52,310 nt of DNA from assembly GCA_910584715.1 (NCBI GenBank), contig CAJUAN010000017.1, forward strand, positions 1 to 52,310, given 5' to 3'. The notes under the pieces were generated by a model. It had not been told where the DNA came from, ran no database searches, and was given only the letters and a program-made list of their open reading frames with translations. Shown in pieces: positions 31,769-40,206 of this stretch. Made by a program: the position numbers and the translations under genes. Source of the stretch: an uncultured Oscillospiraceae bacterium (lineage in GTDB: Bacteria > Bacillota > Clostridia > Oscillospirales > Ruminococcaceae). The first letter of the stretch is position 1. Each line of letters begins with the position of its first letter.

Positions 31769-33610
31769 TTACGCCGGTATTTCCCCGCCGAAATAAACCT
31801 TGTACCACACAAGGAAAATAAATATCGTCCATATCTTGCGGCTGTTGTCGTACTTGCCTGCGCGGTGTTCGTCCAAAAGCTTCACCAGCAGCTCGGTGTT
31901 AAAGAAATGCTCCGCGGCAGGGGAAGTGAAGCTGTCCTTGACAATGCCGTAATATTTGTCTTCCTTAAGCCACACGCGGATAGGAACAGGGAAGCCAAGT
32001 TTTTTCTTGTTTGCGGTTTGGGGCGGTGCCGAACGCAGCGCGGCTTTTCTCATGGCAAATTTTGTATTCTCGTCGGTAACGCGGTACTTTGTCGGTATCA
32101 TTTCGGCTACAGCCATGACCTCCTTGTCAAGGAACGGCACCCGCAGCTCCAGACTGTTTGCCATGGACATTTTGTCCGCTTTCAGCAGGATATCGCCGGT
32201 CATCCAGAGGTGCAGGTCGAGGTACTGCATTTTCGTTACCGCGTCCGCGTCCTTTACCTTGTCGTAAAACGGACGGGTTATATCCACGGCGGGCGGCGCG
32301 TCCGTCTTTATTTTCAGCAGAGCCTTGCGCTCCTTTTCGCTGAACATATAGGCGTTGCCTATAAAGCGTTCCTCCAAGTCCTTGCCCCTGCGGACGAGGA
32401 AGTTCACTCCCCTTTTGGCGGGAAGCTTTGAAGCGACCGCGCCGATACCCCGTCTAATCGGACGCGGGATAACATTGTATGCGGGCATTGACATGGGCTC
32501 CTTATAGATGTTGTAGCCGCCGAAAATTTCGTCCGCGCCCTCTCCCGAAAGCACGACCTTGACGTATTCAGAAGCCTTGTTGCAGACGAAGTACAGGGCA
32601 ATGCAGGAGGGGTCTGCAAGGGGTTCGTCCATGTGGTACTGTATCTTTGAGATATTGTTCCAGTACTCCTCGGGGGTGATGACCTTGCTGATATTTTCCT
32701 TGCCGATGTATTTGGAGAATTCCTTTGCCCAGCCTATCTCGTTGTACCTCTCGTCCTCCCCGAAGCCTACGGTAAATGTCTTGTCAACGTTTGCGACTGC
32801 TGCCACATAGCTTGAATCCACGCCGCTGGAAAGAAAGCTGCCCACTTCAACGTCGGATATTTTATGCGCCTCTACGGAGTTGTGGAAGATATCGGAAATC
32901 TCGTCTACCCATTTATCCAGATCGGGACCGTTGTCGGGATCGAAGTGTACGTCCCAGTAGCGGGTGATATCAAGCTTTCCGTCAGCATATTTGAAATAAT
33001 GGGCGGGCGGCAGCTTATAGACGTTCTTGAAAAAAGTTTCGGCTGTCGGGGAATACTGAAAGGTCAAATAATTTTCCAGAGCCGCCTCGTTAAGTTCCTT
33101 GACAAAATAGGGGTGAGCCAAAAAAGCCTTTATTTCCGAGCCGAACATGAACGCTCCGTTCATTCGGGCGTAGTACATGGGCTTGATTCCGAAAAAGTCC
33201 CGCGCACCGAAAAGCTCTTTTTTGACTGTATCCCATATTACAAAGGCGAACATCCCGCGCAGCTTGTTCAGAAGCTTTTCGCCGTACTCCTCATAGCCGT
33301 GGAGAACGACTTCGGAATCGGCATTGCTGCTGAATTTATGTCCCAAATCCAGCAGCTCCCTGCGTATAGACTGATAGTTGTATATCTCGCCGTTGAACAG
33401 GAGAATTTTTGTCCTGTCCTCGTTGTACATCGGCTGATCCCCCGACGAGGAGATGTCGATAATGCTCAGCCGGCGGAAGCCTAAAGCTATGTCTCCGTCA
33501 ACGTGCTTCCCTCCGGAATCGGGACCCCGATGGCGTATTTTCTCCATCATTGCTTCGATAATTTTATTTGAATCATTCTGCGTATTGGTAAATCCGACAA
33601 ATCCGCACAT
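31769..33610 (-). CDS. asnB: Asparagine synthase (glutamine-hydrolysing)
   Basis: A 613-residue enzyme that makes Asn from Asp with Gln as nitrogen donor. N-terminal class II glutaminase domain starts MCGFVGF (nucleophile Cys after Met removal) with RHRGPD-type segment RHRGPDSGGK and NGEIYNYQ. The C-terminal synthetase domain has the pyrophosphate loop SFLSSGVDSSY and LSGEGADEIFGGY. RBS CGGAGG. Complete length. The two-gene operon with the SDR gene could hint at use in a glycan or antibiotic pathway, but a housekeeping role is likelier. Confidence 0.94.
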   Translation of the reverse strand: MCGFVGFTNTQNDSNKIIEAMMEKIRHRGPDSGGKHVDGDIALGFRRLSIIDISSSGDQPMYNEDRTKILLFNGEIYNYQSIRRELLDLGHKFSSNADSEVVLHGYEEYGEKLLNKLRGMFAFVIWDTVKKELFGARDFFGIKPMYYARMNGAFMFGSEIKAFLAHPYFVKELNEAALENYLTFQYSPTAETFFKNVYKLPPAHYFKYADGKLDITRYWDVHFDPDNGPDLDKWVDEISDIFHNSVEAHKISDVEVGSFLSSGVDSSYVAAVANVDKTFTVGFGEDERYNEIGWAKEFSKYIGKENISKVITPEEYWNNISKIQYHMDEPLADPSCIALYFVCNKASEYVKVVLSGEGADEIFGGYNIYKEPMSMPAYNVIPRPIRRGIGAVASKLPAKRGVNFLVRRGKDLEERFIGNAYMFSEKERKALLKIKTDAPPAVDITRPFYDKVKDADAVTKMQYLDLHLWMTGDILLKADKMSMANSLELRVPFLDKEVMAVAEMIPTKYRVTDENTKFAMRKAALRSAPPQTANKKKLGFPVPIRVWLKEDKYYGIVKDSFTSPAAEHFFNTELLVKLLDEHRAGKYDNSRKIWTIFIFLVWYKVYFGGEIPA

Positions 33611-33651
33611 ATTATTCCTCCGAAAAAGTTACTGTTAAAATATACTATTTT

Positions 33652-33680
33652 ATTATACATTATTATGCCGGAATTTTCAA
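33652..33680 (-). promoter_or_regulatory. Sigma-A promoter of asnB
   Basis: On the minus strand TTGAAA (33675-33680), 17-nt spacer, TATAAT (33652-33657). Start site about 35 nt before the asnB ATG. Confidence 0.85.
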
Positions 33681-33799
33681 GTGCAAAATAAAAAAGCCGC
33701 AAAAAACACATACGCTGCAATATCAGAAGCATTAAAAAACGGAACAAAAGGCTTTTTAAAGGTGTGGACAAAAAGAGCACAATATGGTACAATAAGAAC

Positions 33800-34093
33800 A
33801 TGAGAAAAGCAAAAGAAATAGCAGGAAGGAAATGTCCAGTCTGCGGAAGAACAGAAAATCAGGTGAACGCGGGAAAAAACCGTTCGGGAACACAAAGGTG
33901 CTTTTGCAAGGAATGCAAAAAATACTACACCCATGAACCGAAAACACGGGAATATCCCGAGGAAATTCGCCAACAGGCAATCAAAACATATTATGCGGGT
34001 GCAAGCGGACGAGGCGTTGGCAAGATGTTTGGTTTCAGTAAAGCCAATGTGTATAACTGGATTAAAAAAACCGGCTCAAAACCCGAAAAGTAA
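33800..34093 (+). CDS. InsA-like zinc-finger protein of IS1-type element
   Basis: A 97-residue protein (ATG 33800) with a CPVC ... CKEC zinc finger (residues about 11-38) and a helix-turn-helix (QAIKTYYAGASGRGVGKMFG, then SKANVYNWIKK), the first half of IS1-family transposases. A promoter-like TGGACA, 17-nt spacer, TACAAT lies just before. In an intact element it would be joined to the DDE part by frameshifting; here the rest is disrupted. Confidence 0.75.
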   Translation: MRKAKEIAGRKCPVCGRTENQVNAGKNRSGTQRCFCKECKKYYTHEPKTREYPEEIRQQAIKTYYAGASGRGVGKMFGFSKANVYNWIKKTGSKPEK

Positions 34094-34518
34094 CTGCCAA
34101 TTTTTAGAATTAGATGAACTGTACCCGCTTATTTTATAGGTGGAAAACCTGAAGCCCAAGCACATGAAAACACTTACGTAATGACGATGACAAGCCGTTT
34201 GGCGCGGCATTTGACAAAATCCCGGAGCGTATTCAAAAAATTGTTGATACGGATCCCGAAGCAGAATATTACTGTACGGACGGTTATTTAGGATATGTTG
34301 ATGTTGTTTGTCCCGGCAGGCATATCCGCAATGCCCGAGATAAAAGCGACATTTTTACAGTTGAGGGTGTAAATGCTGATTTACGGTATTATATTCCTAT
34401 TTTGCGCCGCCGTAGCCGTTGTTTTTCCAGAAAGCTTGAAACGCTTCGTGCTGTTTTGGAGCTTTTTGTTCAAGCCTATAATGATTTTCAGACAAAATCG
34501 CTGTTCAAATTTTCGTGA
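34094..34518 (+). pseudogene. IS1-type transposase DDE part, disrupted
   Basis: After the InsA stop the transposase can be traced in three frames. LELDELY is followed by a frameshift, then AQAHENTYVMTMTSR, another shift or deletion, then FDKIPERIQKIV, CTDGYLGYVDVV, IRNARDKSDIFTVEGVN and a C-terminal LETLRAVLELFVQAYNDF. The TDGY and ARDKSD...EG segments hold the DDE-type residues. With at least two frameshifts it is a dead gene. Confidence 0.8.
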
Positions 34519-34586
34519 ACTTCTTTTCCCGTTTCTTGATTTCCTTTAATATGCTATGTGCGGCCGCATCTTAGCTATGCAAAAAC

Positions 34587-34616
34587 TTGACAAATACAGT
34601 TGAAGTATGCTATAAT
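34587..34616 (+). promoter_or_regulatory. Sigma-A promoter of nrdR
   Basis: TTGACA (34587-34592), 18-nt spacer ending ATGC, TATAAT (34611-34616). I see no NrdR-box pair in it. Confidence 0.85.
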
Positions 34617-34648
34617 TATCTATTAATACAATATGGAGGGATTGCGCC

Positions 34649-35095
34649 ATGAGATGTCCGTTTTGCGGTTTTGAGGATACTAAGGTCGTGGATTCCCGCC
34701 CTGTGGACGGAAAAAAACGCCGCAGGCGCGAGTGCACAAGCTGCGGAAAACGTTTTACAACATATGAATCTGTGGAAATGCCGGTGCTGTTAGTACTGAA
34801 AAAAGATAACACTATAGAGCTTTTTGACAGGAACAAGCTGGTAAAGGGGCTGTCTACAGCGGTGAAAAAACGTCCGGTGTCCGCAGACGACATTGACAGG
34901 ATCGTTGACGCTGTGGAAAGCTGCTATGCTAACACTATGCAGGACCGTATCTCCTCGTCCGAAATAGGCGATATCGTCCTGAAAGAGCTTAAAGCTATAG
35001 ACCAGGTGGCGTATGTGCGCTTTGCTTCGGTATACAAGGATTTCAACGACGTGGAAAGCTTTATAAACGTTATTTCAGAACTGAAAAAAGGATAA
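34649..35095 (+). CDS. nrdR: Transcriptional repressor NrdR
   Basis: A 148-residue regulator of ribonucleotide reductase genes. Zinc ribbon MRCPFCG ... CTSCGKRF (residues 1-34) and ATP-cone LVLKKDNTIELFDRNKLVKGLSTA (residues about 49-139). ATP/dATP binding sets DNA affinity for NrdR boxes upstream of nrd operons. Start ATG with GGAGG upstream. Single gene between the IS remnant and the EAL protein; length matches the family. Confidence 0.97.
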   Translation: MRCPFCGFEDTKVVDSRPVDGKKRRRRECTSCGKRFTTYESVEMPVLLVLKKDNTIELFDRNKLVKGLSTAVKKRPVSADDIDRIVDAVESCYANTMQDRISSSEIGDIVLKELKAIDQVAYVRFASVYKDFNDVESFINVISELKKG

Positions 35096-35156
35096 CTTTT
35101 TTGCATATATTTTAAAAAACTTTTTGTATATAATGTACAAATTTAAAAAATAATTG

Positions 35157-35185
35157 TTGATATTTTTGGTGAGATAATGTATAAT
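35157..35185 (+). promoter_or_regulatory. Sigma-A promoter of the EAL protein gene
   Basis: TTGATA (35157-35162), 17-nt spacer and TATAAT (35180-35185), giving a start site about 35 nt before the ATG. Confidence 0.8.
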
Positions 35186-35225
35186 ATATGAATAAACATA
35201 CCTGTTTGGGGGTGCGTTGGATCAT

Positions 35226-38200
35226 ATGAATGACGAAAAAAATCAGCGTCTTCTTTTTGCACGGCTTGCCTATGCAAGTACGGCAGTTACGCTTGCTTCT
35301 CTGGCGGCAATTATTTTTCTTCCCTCGCTTAAAAGCATTTTTTTGACCTTGGCCGCGCTTTCTGCGGCCGGAGCAGCCGTTCTGTTCGGAATACTGTTTG
35401 AACAAATGCGCAAACGCATTGACTGCACCGACCGTCTTGTTGAAAAAGCGGACGGATACGCTGAAATAAGGTATGACAAAAAAACAGAGACGGCTGTAAT
35501 TTCGGGAAAATTTTCTGAGATCACCGGTCTCGACGTTCCAAACGGCGCTATTGACGACACCGACTATAAAAAGCTTGTCCTCGATATGATATCGTACCCC
35601 TCCTCGGCGGGTGCGGACATCTACATGGCCGCGCGTCCGGAAAGCTGGATAAAGATACATAACTTTGAAAACGAGGATTTTGAGATAACAATGATCTCCG
35701 ACGTTTCAGAGCTGGTGTCCTGCCAGAATATAATCAAAAGCCTCAAGTATTACGACAGCGAGACCGGCGTGCTCTGCCGCGACGCGTTCATTTCAAAAGT
35801 CCGTTCGGTATCCGGCTCCCGTTCAGGTACGGTGGGACTTATAAATCTTCTGATAAGCGGCGTCGATAAGCTCAGCTCTTTCAAGGGAACGTCTGCCGCC
35901 GACAGGGTGATCGCAAGAGCCGCTTCGTTTATCAAGAAATTTGAAAATCCTCATAACATATTTTCGGGCAGAACCGCCACGAATGAATTCTGCGTACTGA
36001 TTACAGACACCTACGAGGAAGGCTGCCGCAAATATGCGGATAAGCTTTTTAACGGACTTAACGGGATACTTGCCTCGTCCGACGGCAGCGAATATATCCG
36101 CGTTTACTGCGGTTACGCTCTTTTCAGCGGCGAGGAAAACGACGCCGGAACAATGATGTCCGCAGTGGATTACGCTGTATTTGAAGCCAAATCATCGGCT
36201 GCGGAGGCTCCCGTTGAATTTGACCGGGCAAACTTTGTGCTGAGAGCTTACGATTTCAAAAAAATACAGGTATTTAAAAAGGTAGTTGAGGAAAGTCTTG
36301 TAAGCTACTATTTCCAGCCCGTGGTTGACGCCCGCACGGGAATGATATTCGGTTATGAAGCTCTTATGAGGCCTCAGGAAATAGACGGCATAAAGCTCTC
36401 TCCTACCGAGGTGGTGGGCATTGCCGCCGAGCAGGGAATGTCTGCGGCGGTGGAGTACCTTACGCTTTCAAGGACTGTTTCTTATCTCTGGGAAAACCGC
36501 GGGCTTTTCAACGATAAAAAGCTGTTTGTTAACGCTATCCCCAACTGCCTTATTTCCGATGAGCTTTATGTGGGCATTGCCGACTCCTACGGAGGAATTT
36601 TCGACAAGCTGGTAATTGAGATAACCGAGGGGCTTCAGATAACCCCCGAAAGCATGGAAGTCATACGCGAAAGATACGGCGCGAGAGGTTCTCTTATCGC
36701 TATGGACGATTACGGAACAGGTTATGCTAACGAATCAACGCTTCTGTCTATAAGTCCCGATTTCATCAAGATAGACCGTTCCCTTATCGCGGAGATAAAC
36801 AACGACGTTCAGAAACAGCACCTCGTATCAAACATGATAGATTTTGCGCGTAACCACGGTATAAAAGCTCTTGCGGAGGGTGTGGAGACCCGTGATGAAC
36901 TGGAGATACTCATAACCTTTGGCATCGATCTCATTCAGGGGTTCTATACAAGCAAGCCAAGCCCGGCTCTTATTTCCGAGATACCCGCGTCTATACGCGA
37001 CGAGATACTCGAGATGAACCTTAAAAATATCGGATACAATCAAAAAACCTATATCGTCGATTCGGATGAGCCGCGCGATCTTGCAAGGCTTGCCGTACAC
37101 GGCTATACCGATATTATGATAGAATCGGAAAATGTTGTTTTCGCGGGCAGCTCTTCCTGCTCGGTCAGCCTGAGGATAAAATGTCCGGACGGCTACAGGG
37201 GCAATATCAGCATTTGCGGCGTGAACGTTTTCGGTCTGGACGCCCCTGTACTTACTCTCGGAAAAAACTGCGACGTGACTCTTTCGATCGACGGAAAAAA
37301 CTGTTTTTCTTACGAGGGTATACGCGTACCCGCCTCCAGCAGGCTTACTCTTGTCGGAGTTGGTCAGCTCAATATTGACATGAATAATCCCAGCGGCGTC
37401 ATCATCGGCGGCGACTGCTTGCAGGATTTCGGTTCTATCACTGTTAATATTGAGGGAAGCTTGAATATTACGTCCCAGTCCGGCAACGTCGTTGCTATAG
37501 GAGGCGGATTCGGAGGGGAAAATTCCTCAATAGATATTGCCGGCGGACTAATTACAGCGGAGCTTAAAGGCGAGTCCCTGATAGGCATTGGCGCGGTATC
37601 CGGCAGCGTGGGAATAGATTTGGGGAACTGCAATATCGACATTGACGCGGCAGGTCAGAACGTTGTCGCAATAGGCACGCGGAACGGAAAAATTAAACTG
37701 AACTGCGGTTCAACAGTTGCAGCATCGTGTTCGGGAGATAACTGCTGCTGCTTCGGCTCGCTTGAAAACGGCAGCGGAAGCGCGGCATTCAGCGAGTCGT
37801 GCTGCGATCTGACTATACATTCCAAGAACAGTGTGGCGATAGGCGCTCTGAACGGAAACATTGACGTTAAAATTGATTCCGGCGAATACAATATTTTCTG
37901 CGAGGGAAACAGCGCAGTCGGCGTTGGGGACTGCTTCGGTTCGGGAAACGTTAATGTATCAGGCGGCGTTTTCAAAATGCACATCGCAGCTTCCACAGAG
38001 GTATCGGTTGGTTCCGCAAAAGGAGAGACTGTTATCTGCGGCGGCAGCATAGTAAGCGACAGCCGCGAAAAGATAAGAGCGGTAAGCCCTTACGGCGCGC
38101 CGCTTGAAGAGATACGCAGAGAATGCAGAAGCTTCAGCGAGAAAATTTCCATTGACGGAAACGAGTACGAATACAATGCTTTTCCGTTCAGGGACGAAAC

Positions 38201-38243
38201 TTTTGTCAGCGTGTATCTTCCGGTCGGTTATATGAATGAATAA
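35226..38243 (+). CDS. GGDEF(degenerate)-EAL protein with C-terminal beta-solenoid
   Basis: A 1005-residue protein; ATG 35226 has GGGGGTG 11 nt upstream, and a TTG at 35217 is an alternative. Two N-terminal membrane helices (residues about 12-34, 38-60), a linker, then a GGDEF domain whose signature is TATNEF near residue 250, so no cyclase activity. The EAL domain (about 345-600) has all expected positions: Glu378 in YEALMRP, VNAIPN, IEITEG, Asp494/495 in MDDYGTGYAN, DFIKIDR, Glu551 in EGVET and LIQGFY. It should hydrolyse c-di-GMP. From about residue 640 comes a Gly-rich repeat region, with seven units of 27-30 residues (about 755-930) carrying VVAIG or similar. Such repeats usually occur in surface proteins; here topology places them in the cytoplasm. 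Confidence 0.85.
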   Translation: MNDEKNQRLLFARLAYASTAVTLASLAAIIFLPSLKSIFLTLAALSAAGAAVLFGILFEQMRKRIDCTDRLVEKADGYAEIRYDKKTETAVISGKFSEITGLDVPNGAIDDTDYKKLVLDMISYPSSAGADIYMAARPESWIKIHNFENEDFEITMISDVSELVSCQNIIKSLKYYDSETGVLCRDAFISKVRSVSGSRSGTVGLINLLISGVDKLSSFKGTSAADRVIARAASFIKKFENPHNIFSGRTATNEFCVLITDTYEEGCRKYADKLFNGLNGILASSDGSEYIRVYCGYALFSGEENDAGTMMSAVDYAVFEAKSSAAEAPVEFDRANFVLRAYDFKKIQVFKKVVEESLVSYYFQPVVDARTGMIFGYEALMRPQEIDGIKLSPTEVVGIAAEQGMSAAVEYLTLSRTVSYLWENRGLFNDKKLFVNAIPNCLISDELYVGIADSYGGIFDKLVIEITEGLQITPESMEVIRERYGARGSLIAMDDYGTGYANESTLLSISPDFIKIDRSLIAEINNDVQKQHLVSNMIDFARNHGIKALAEGVETRDELEILITFGIDLIQGFYTSKPSPALISEIPASIRDEILEMNLKNIGYNQKTYIVDSDEPRDLARLAVHGYTDIMIESENVVFAGSSSCSVSLRIKCPDGYRGNISICGVNVFGLDAPVLTLGKNCDVTLSIDGKNCFSYEGIRVPASSRLTLVGVGQLNIDMNNPSGVIIGGDCLQDFGSITVNIEGSLNITSQSGNVVAIGGGFGGENSSIDIAGGLITAELKGESLIGIGAVSGSVGIDLGNCNIDIDAAGQNVVAIGTRNGKIKLNCGSTVAASCSGDNCCCFGSLENGSGSAAFSESCCDLTIHSKNSVAIGALNGNIDVKIDSGEYNIFCEGNSAVGVGDCFGSGNVNVSGGVFKMHIAASTEVSVGSAKGETVICGGSIVSDSREKIRAVSPYGAPLEEIRRECRSFSEKISIDGNEYEYNAFPFRDETFVSVYLPVGYMNE

Positions 38244-38245
38244 AC

Positions 38246-38279
38246 AAAAAACGCGGGAAAATCTGATCCCGCGTTTTTT
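38246..38279. terminator. Bidirectional terminator
   Basis: AAAAAACGCGGGA pairs with TCCCGCGTTTTTT around an 8-nt loop, just after the EAL stop. T-runs on both strands make it stop the convergent ACT operon as well. Confidence 0.92.
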
Positions 38280-38302
38280 ACGCTTTTAAACGTTGATTAG
38301 TG

Positions 38303-38734
38303 TTACATATCGTATATCTCGTCCGCAGTAAGCACGGCAAATCCGCTCTCCTTTAGGGCTTCCAAGGCTTTGTCGTTGTTGTCCACCCGGATTATAACAT
38401 AAGCCTCGCCAGCTTTTTTAGCTATAAAAGCGTACATATACTCTACCGAAATATTAGACGCGTACAGGCAGTCCATTATGCCGGTAAGTCCGCCCGGCTT
38501 GTCTTCGGTGCCTATGGCGATAACGTTGGTCATAGAAACTGTGCAGTCCGCGTTTTTCAGCGCCTCGCATGCCTTGTCCGGCTTGTCAACGATAAGCCGC
38601 AGGATACCGAAATCCTTTGTGTCCGCGATCGAAAGGGCGCGAATATCAATGTCGTTGTCGCTGAGAAGCTTGGTAACTGCGCTAAGCTTGCCCGGCTTGT
38701 TTTCCACAAAAATAGATAACTGTTTAATAAACAT
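38303..38734 (-). CDS. Tandem ACT-domain protein
   Basis: A 143-residue protein; ATG 38734 has GGAGG upstream. Two ACT domains: residues about 3-65 (IKQLSIFVENKPGKLSAVTKLL) and about 70-140 (VIAIGTEDKPGGLTGIMDCL). Family members beside paaK and iorAB genes are usual in anaerobes and probably sense an aromatic amino acid or aryl ligand. It is last in the operon, 105 nt after paaK. Confidence 0.88.
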   Translation of the reverse strand: MFIKQLSIFVENKPGKLSAVTKLLSDNDIDIRALSIADTKDFGILRLIVDKPDKACEALKNADCTVSMTNVIAIGTEDKPGGLTGIMDCLYASNISVEYMYAFIAKKAGEAYVIIRVDNNDKALEALKESGFAVLTADEIYDM

Positions 38735-38839
38735 ACTGTTTCCTCCTTTAATATAAACTTTATGCCAAAATGAATTGCCGTCTCGGAAAAGCACCGTGTG
38801 TCCTTGCCATAGGCGGCGGCATGGGTAAAGGCTCAGCCT

Positions 38840-40147
38840 TTAGTCGTGGAGCTTGCGCTTGTCTATTACGCGCACCGCCTTGCCCTCGCTTCTGACAATG
38901 GATTTCGGCGATACAAGATGTACCTTGGGAGTAATTCCCAGAATGGTCTTGATAGCGTCCACAAGCTCCCGCTCCTTCTGCTGGATACCCTTAACGGTGT
39001 CGGAGAACTGCTCCGCGGACATCTCAACGTTGATATCAAGAGTATCGCTGTTGTTCACGCGGTCAACCTCGATCTGATAGTTAGGAGTATATCCCTGTTC
39101 GATGAGAACGGTCTCTATCTGAGACGGGAACACGTTTACGCCCCTGATTATAAGCATATCGTCGCTTCTGCCCATGGGCTTGGTCATTTTTACCAGAGTT
39201 CTGCCGCAGGAGCATTTTTCTCTTGTCAGCACGCAGATATCACGCGTTCTGTAGCGGAGCAGCGGGAAAGCTTCCTTTGTTATGCTTGTGAAAACAAGCT
39301 CTCCTTTTGAACCCTCGGGGAGCACCTCTCCGGTGTCGGGGTCGATTATTTCGGCGATGAAGTTGTCCTCGTTGATGTGCATACCCGTCTGCTCGGAGCA
39401 TTCAAAGGACACGCCCGGACCGCTGGTCTCGGTAAGTCCGTAAATGTCATACGCCTTTATGCCAAGGGATTTTTCGATCTCGCGGCGCATTTCCTCCGTC
39501 CATGGCTCAGCTCCGAAAATACCCGCTTTGAGCTTGATGTCGTCGGGAGTAAAGCCCATTTCGTGAAGAGTCTCGCCGATATAGGCGGCGTATGAGGGGG
39601 TACAGCAAAGAATGGTGGAGCCCAGGTCGCGCATGAACTGAATCTGCCTTTCGGTGTTTCCCGAGGACATAGGCAGGGTCAGGCAGCCTACCTTGTGGGA
39701 GCCGCCGTTAAGTCCGGGGCCTCCCGTAAACAGACCGTAGCCGTAGCAGACCTGGCAAACGTCCTCGTTGGTTCCGCCCGCGGCGACGATAGCTCTGGCG
39801 CAGCAATCCTCCCAAAGGTCGATATCGTGCTGGGTGTAGAAAGCCACAACACGCTTTCCGGTCGTGCCGCTGGTGGACTGTATCCTTACGCAGTCCGCAA
39901 GAGGTTTTGCAAGCAGACCGTAGGGGTAAGCGTCACGCAGGTCGGCTTTGGTGAGAAATGGCAGCTTGTGCAGATCGGCGGTAGATTTGATATCGTCGGG
40001 GGTAACGCCTTTTTCCTCCATTTTTTTGCGGTAGTAGGGCACGTTGTCCCAGACGTGCTTTACCTGCTTCACAAGACGTTCGTCCTGAAGCTTTTTCATG
40101 TCCTCGCGGGACATACATTCAATTTCCTTGTTCCAGTAGTTTTCCAT
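38840..40147 (-). CDS. paaK: Phenylacetate-CoA ligase (AMP-forming)
   Basis: A 435-residue adenylating enzyme. Family motifs: opening YWNKEIECMSREDM, the ATP loop QSTSGTTGKRVVAFY near residue 90, YGLTETSGPG near 240, and the catalytic Lys region at the end (SEGKAVRVIDKRKL). It makes aryl-CoA from phenylacetate-like acids. It is the neighbour of iorA/iorB genes, as in archaea and Clostridia, where the two work on the same aryl-acyl-CoA; the direction (degradation or, by reductive carboxylation, synthesis) is not settled. Confidence 0.92.
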   Translation of the reverse strand: MENYWNKEIECMSREDMKKLQDERLVKQVKHVWDNVPYYRKKMEEKGVTPDDIKSTADLHKLPFLTKADLRDAYPYGLLAKPLADCVRIQSTSGTTGKRVVAFYTQHDIDLWEDCCARAIVAAGGTNEDVCQVCYGYGLFTGGPGLNGGSHKVGCLTLPMSSGNTERQIQFMRDLGSTILCCTPSYAAYIGETLHEMGFTPDDIKLKAGIFGAEPWTEEMRREIEKSLGIKAYDIYGLTETSGPGVSFECSEQTGMHINEDNFIAEIIDPDTGEVLPEGSKGELVFTSITKEAFPLLRYRTRDICVLTREKCSCGRTLVKMTKPMGRSDDMLIIRGVNVFPSQIETVLIEQGYTPNYQIEVDRVNNSDTLDINVEMSAEQFSDTVKGIQQKERELVDAIKTILGITPKVHLVSPKSIVRSEGKAVRVIDKRKLHD

Positions 40148-40206
40148 TGGATCGTCCTCCGTTCAGTATTTATTTTTCGGCTTCAACGCCGATAATGCGC
40201 TTTAGT

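Larger units (their letters stand above)
33755..34518 (+). mobile_element. IS1-like element, degraded
   Basis: The element spans the zinc-finger InsA-like open frame and the broken transposase remnant. Short imperfect inverted ends may be present: AAAGGTGTGGACAAAAA near 33755 and, on the other strand, AAAGAAGTTCACGAAAA near 34528 (12 of 17 agree). I see no clear target duplication. The element is truncated by indels and cannot move by itself. Confidence 0.55.

Noticed and set aside
34560..34648. NrdR boxes in the nrdR promoter
   Set aside because: No pair of 16-bp elements like the consensus is visible.
36421..38052. Plus- and minus-strand small open frames within the EAL-solenoid gene
   Set aside because: They overlap a continuous 1005-residue frame with consistent domains and have no ribosome binding sites.
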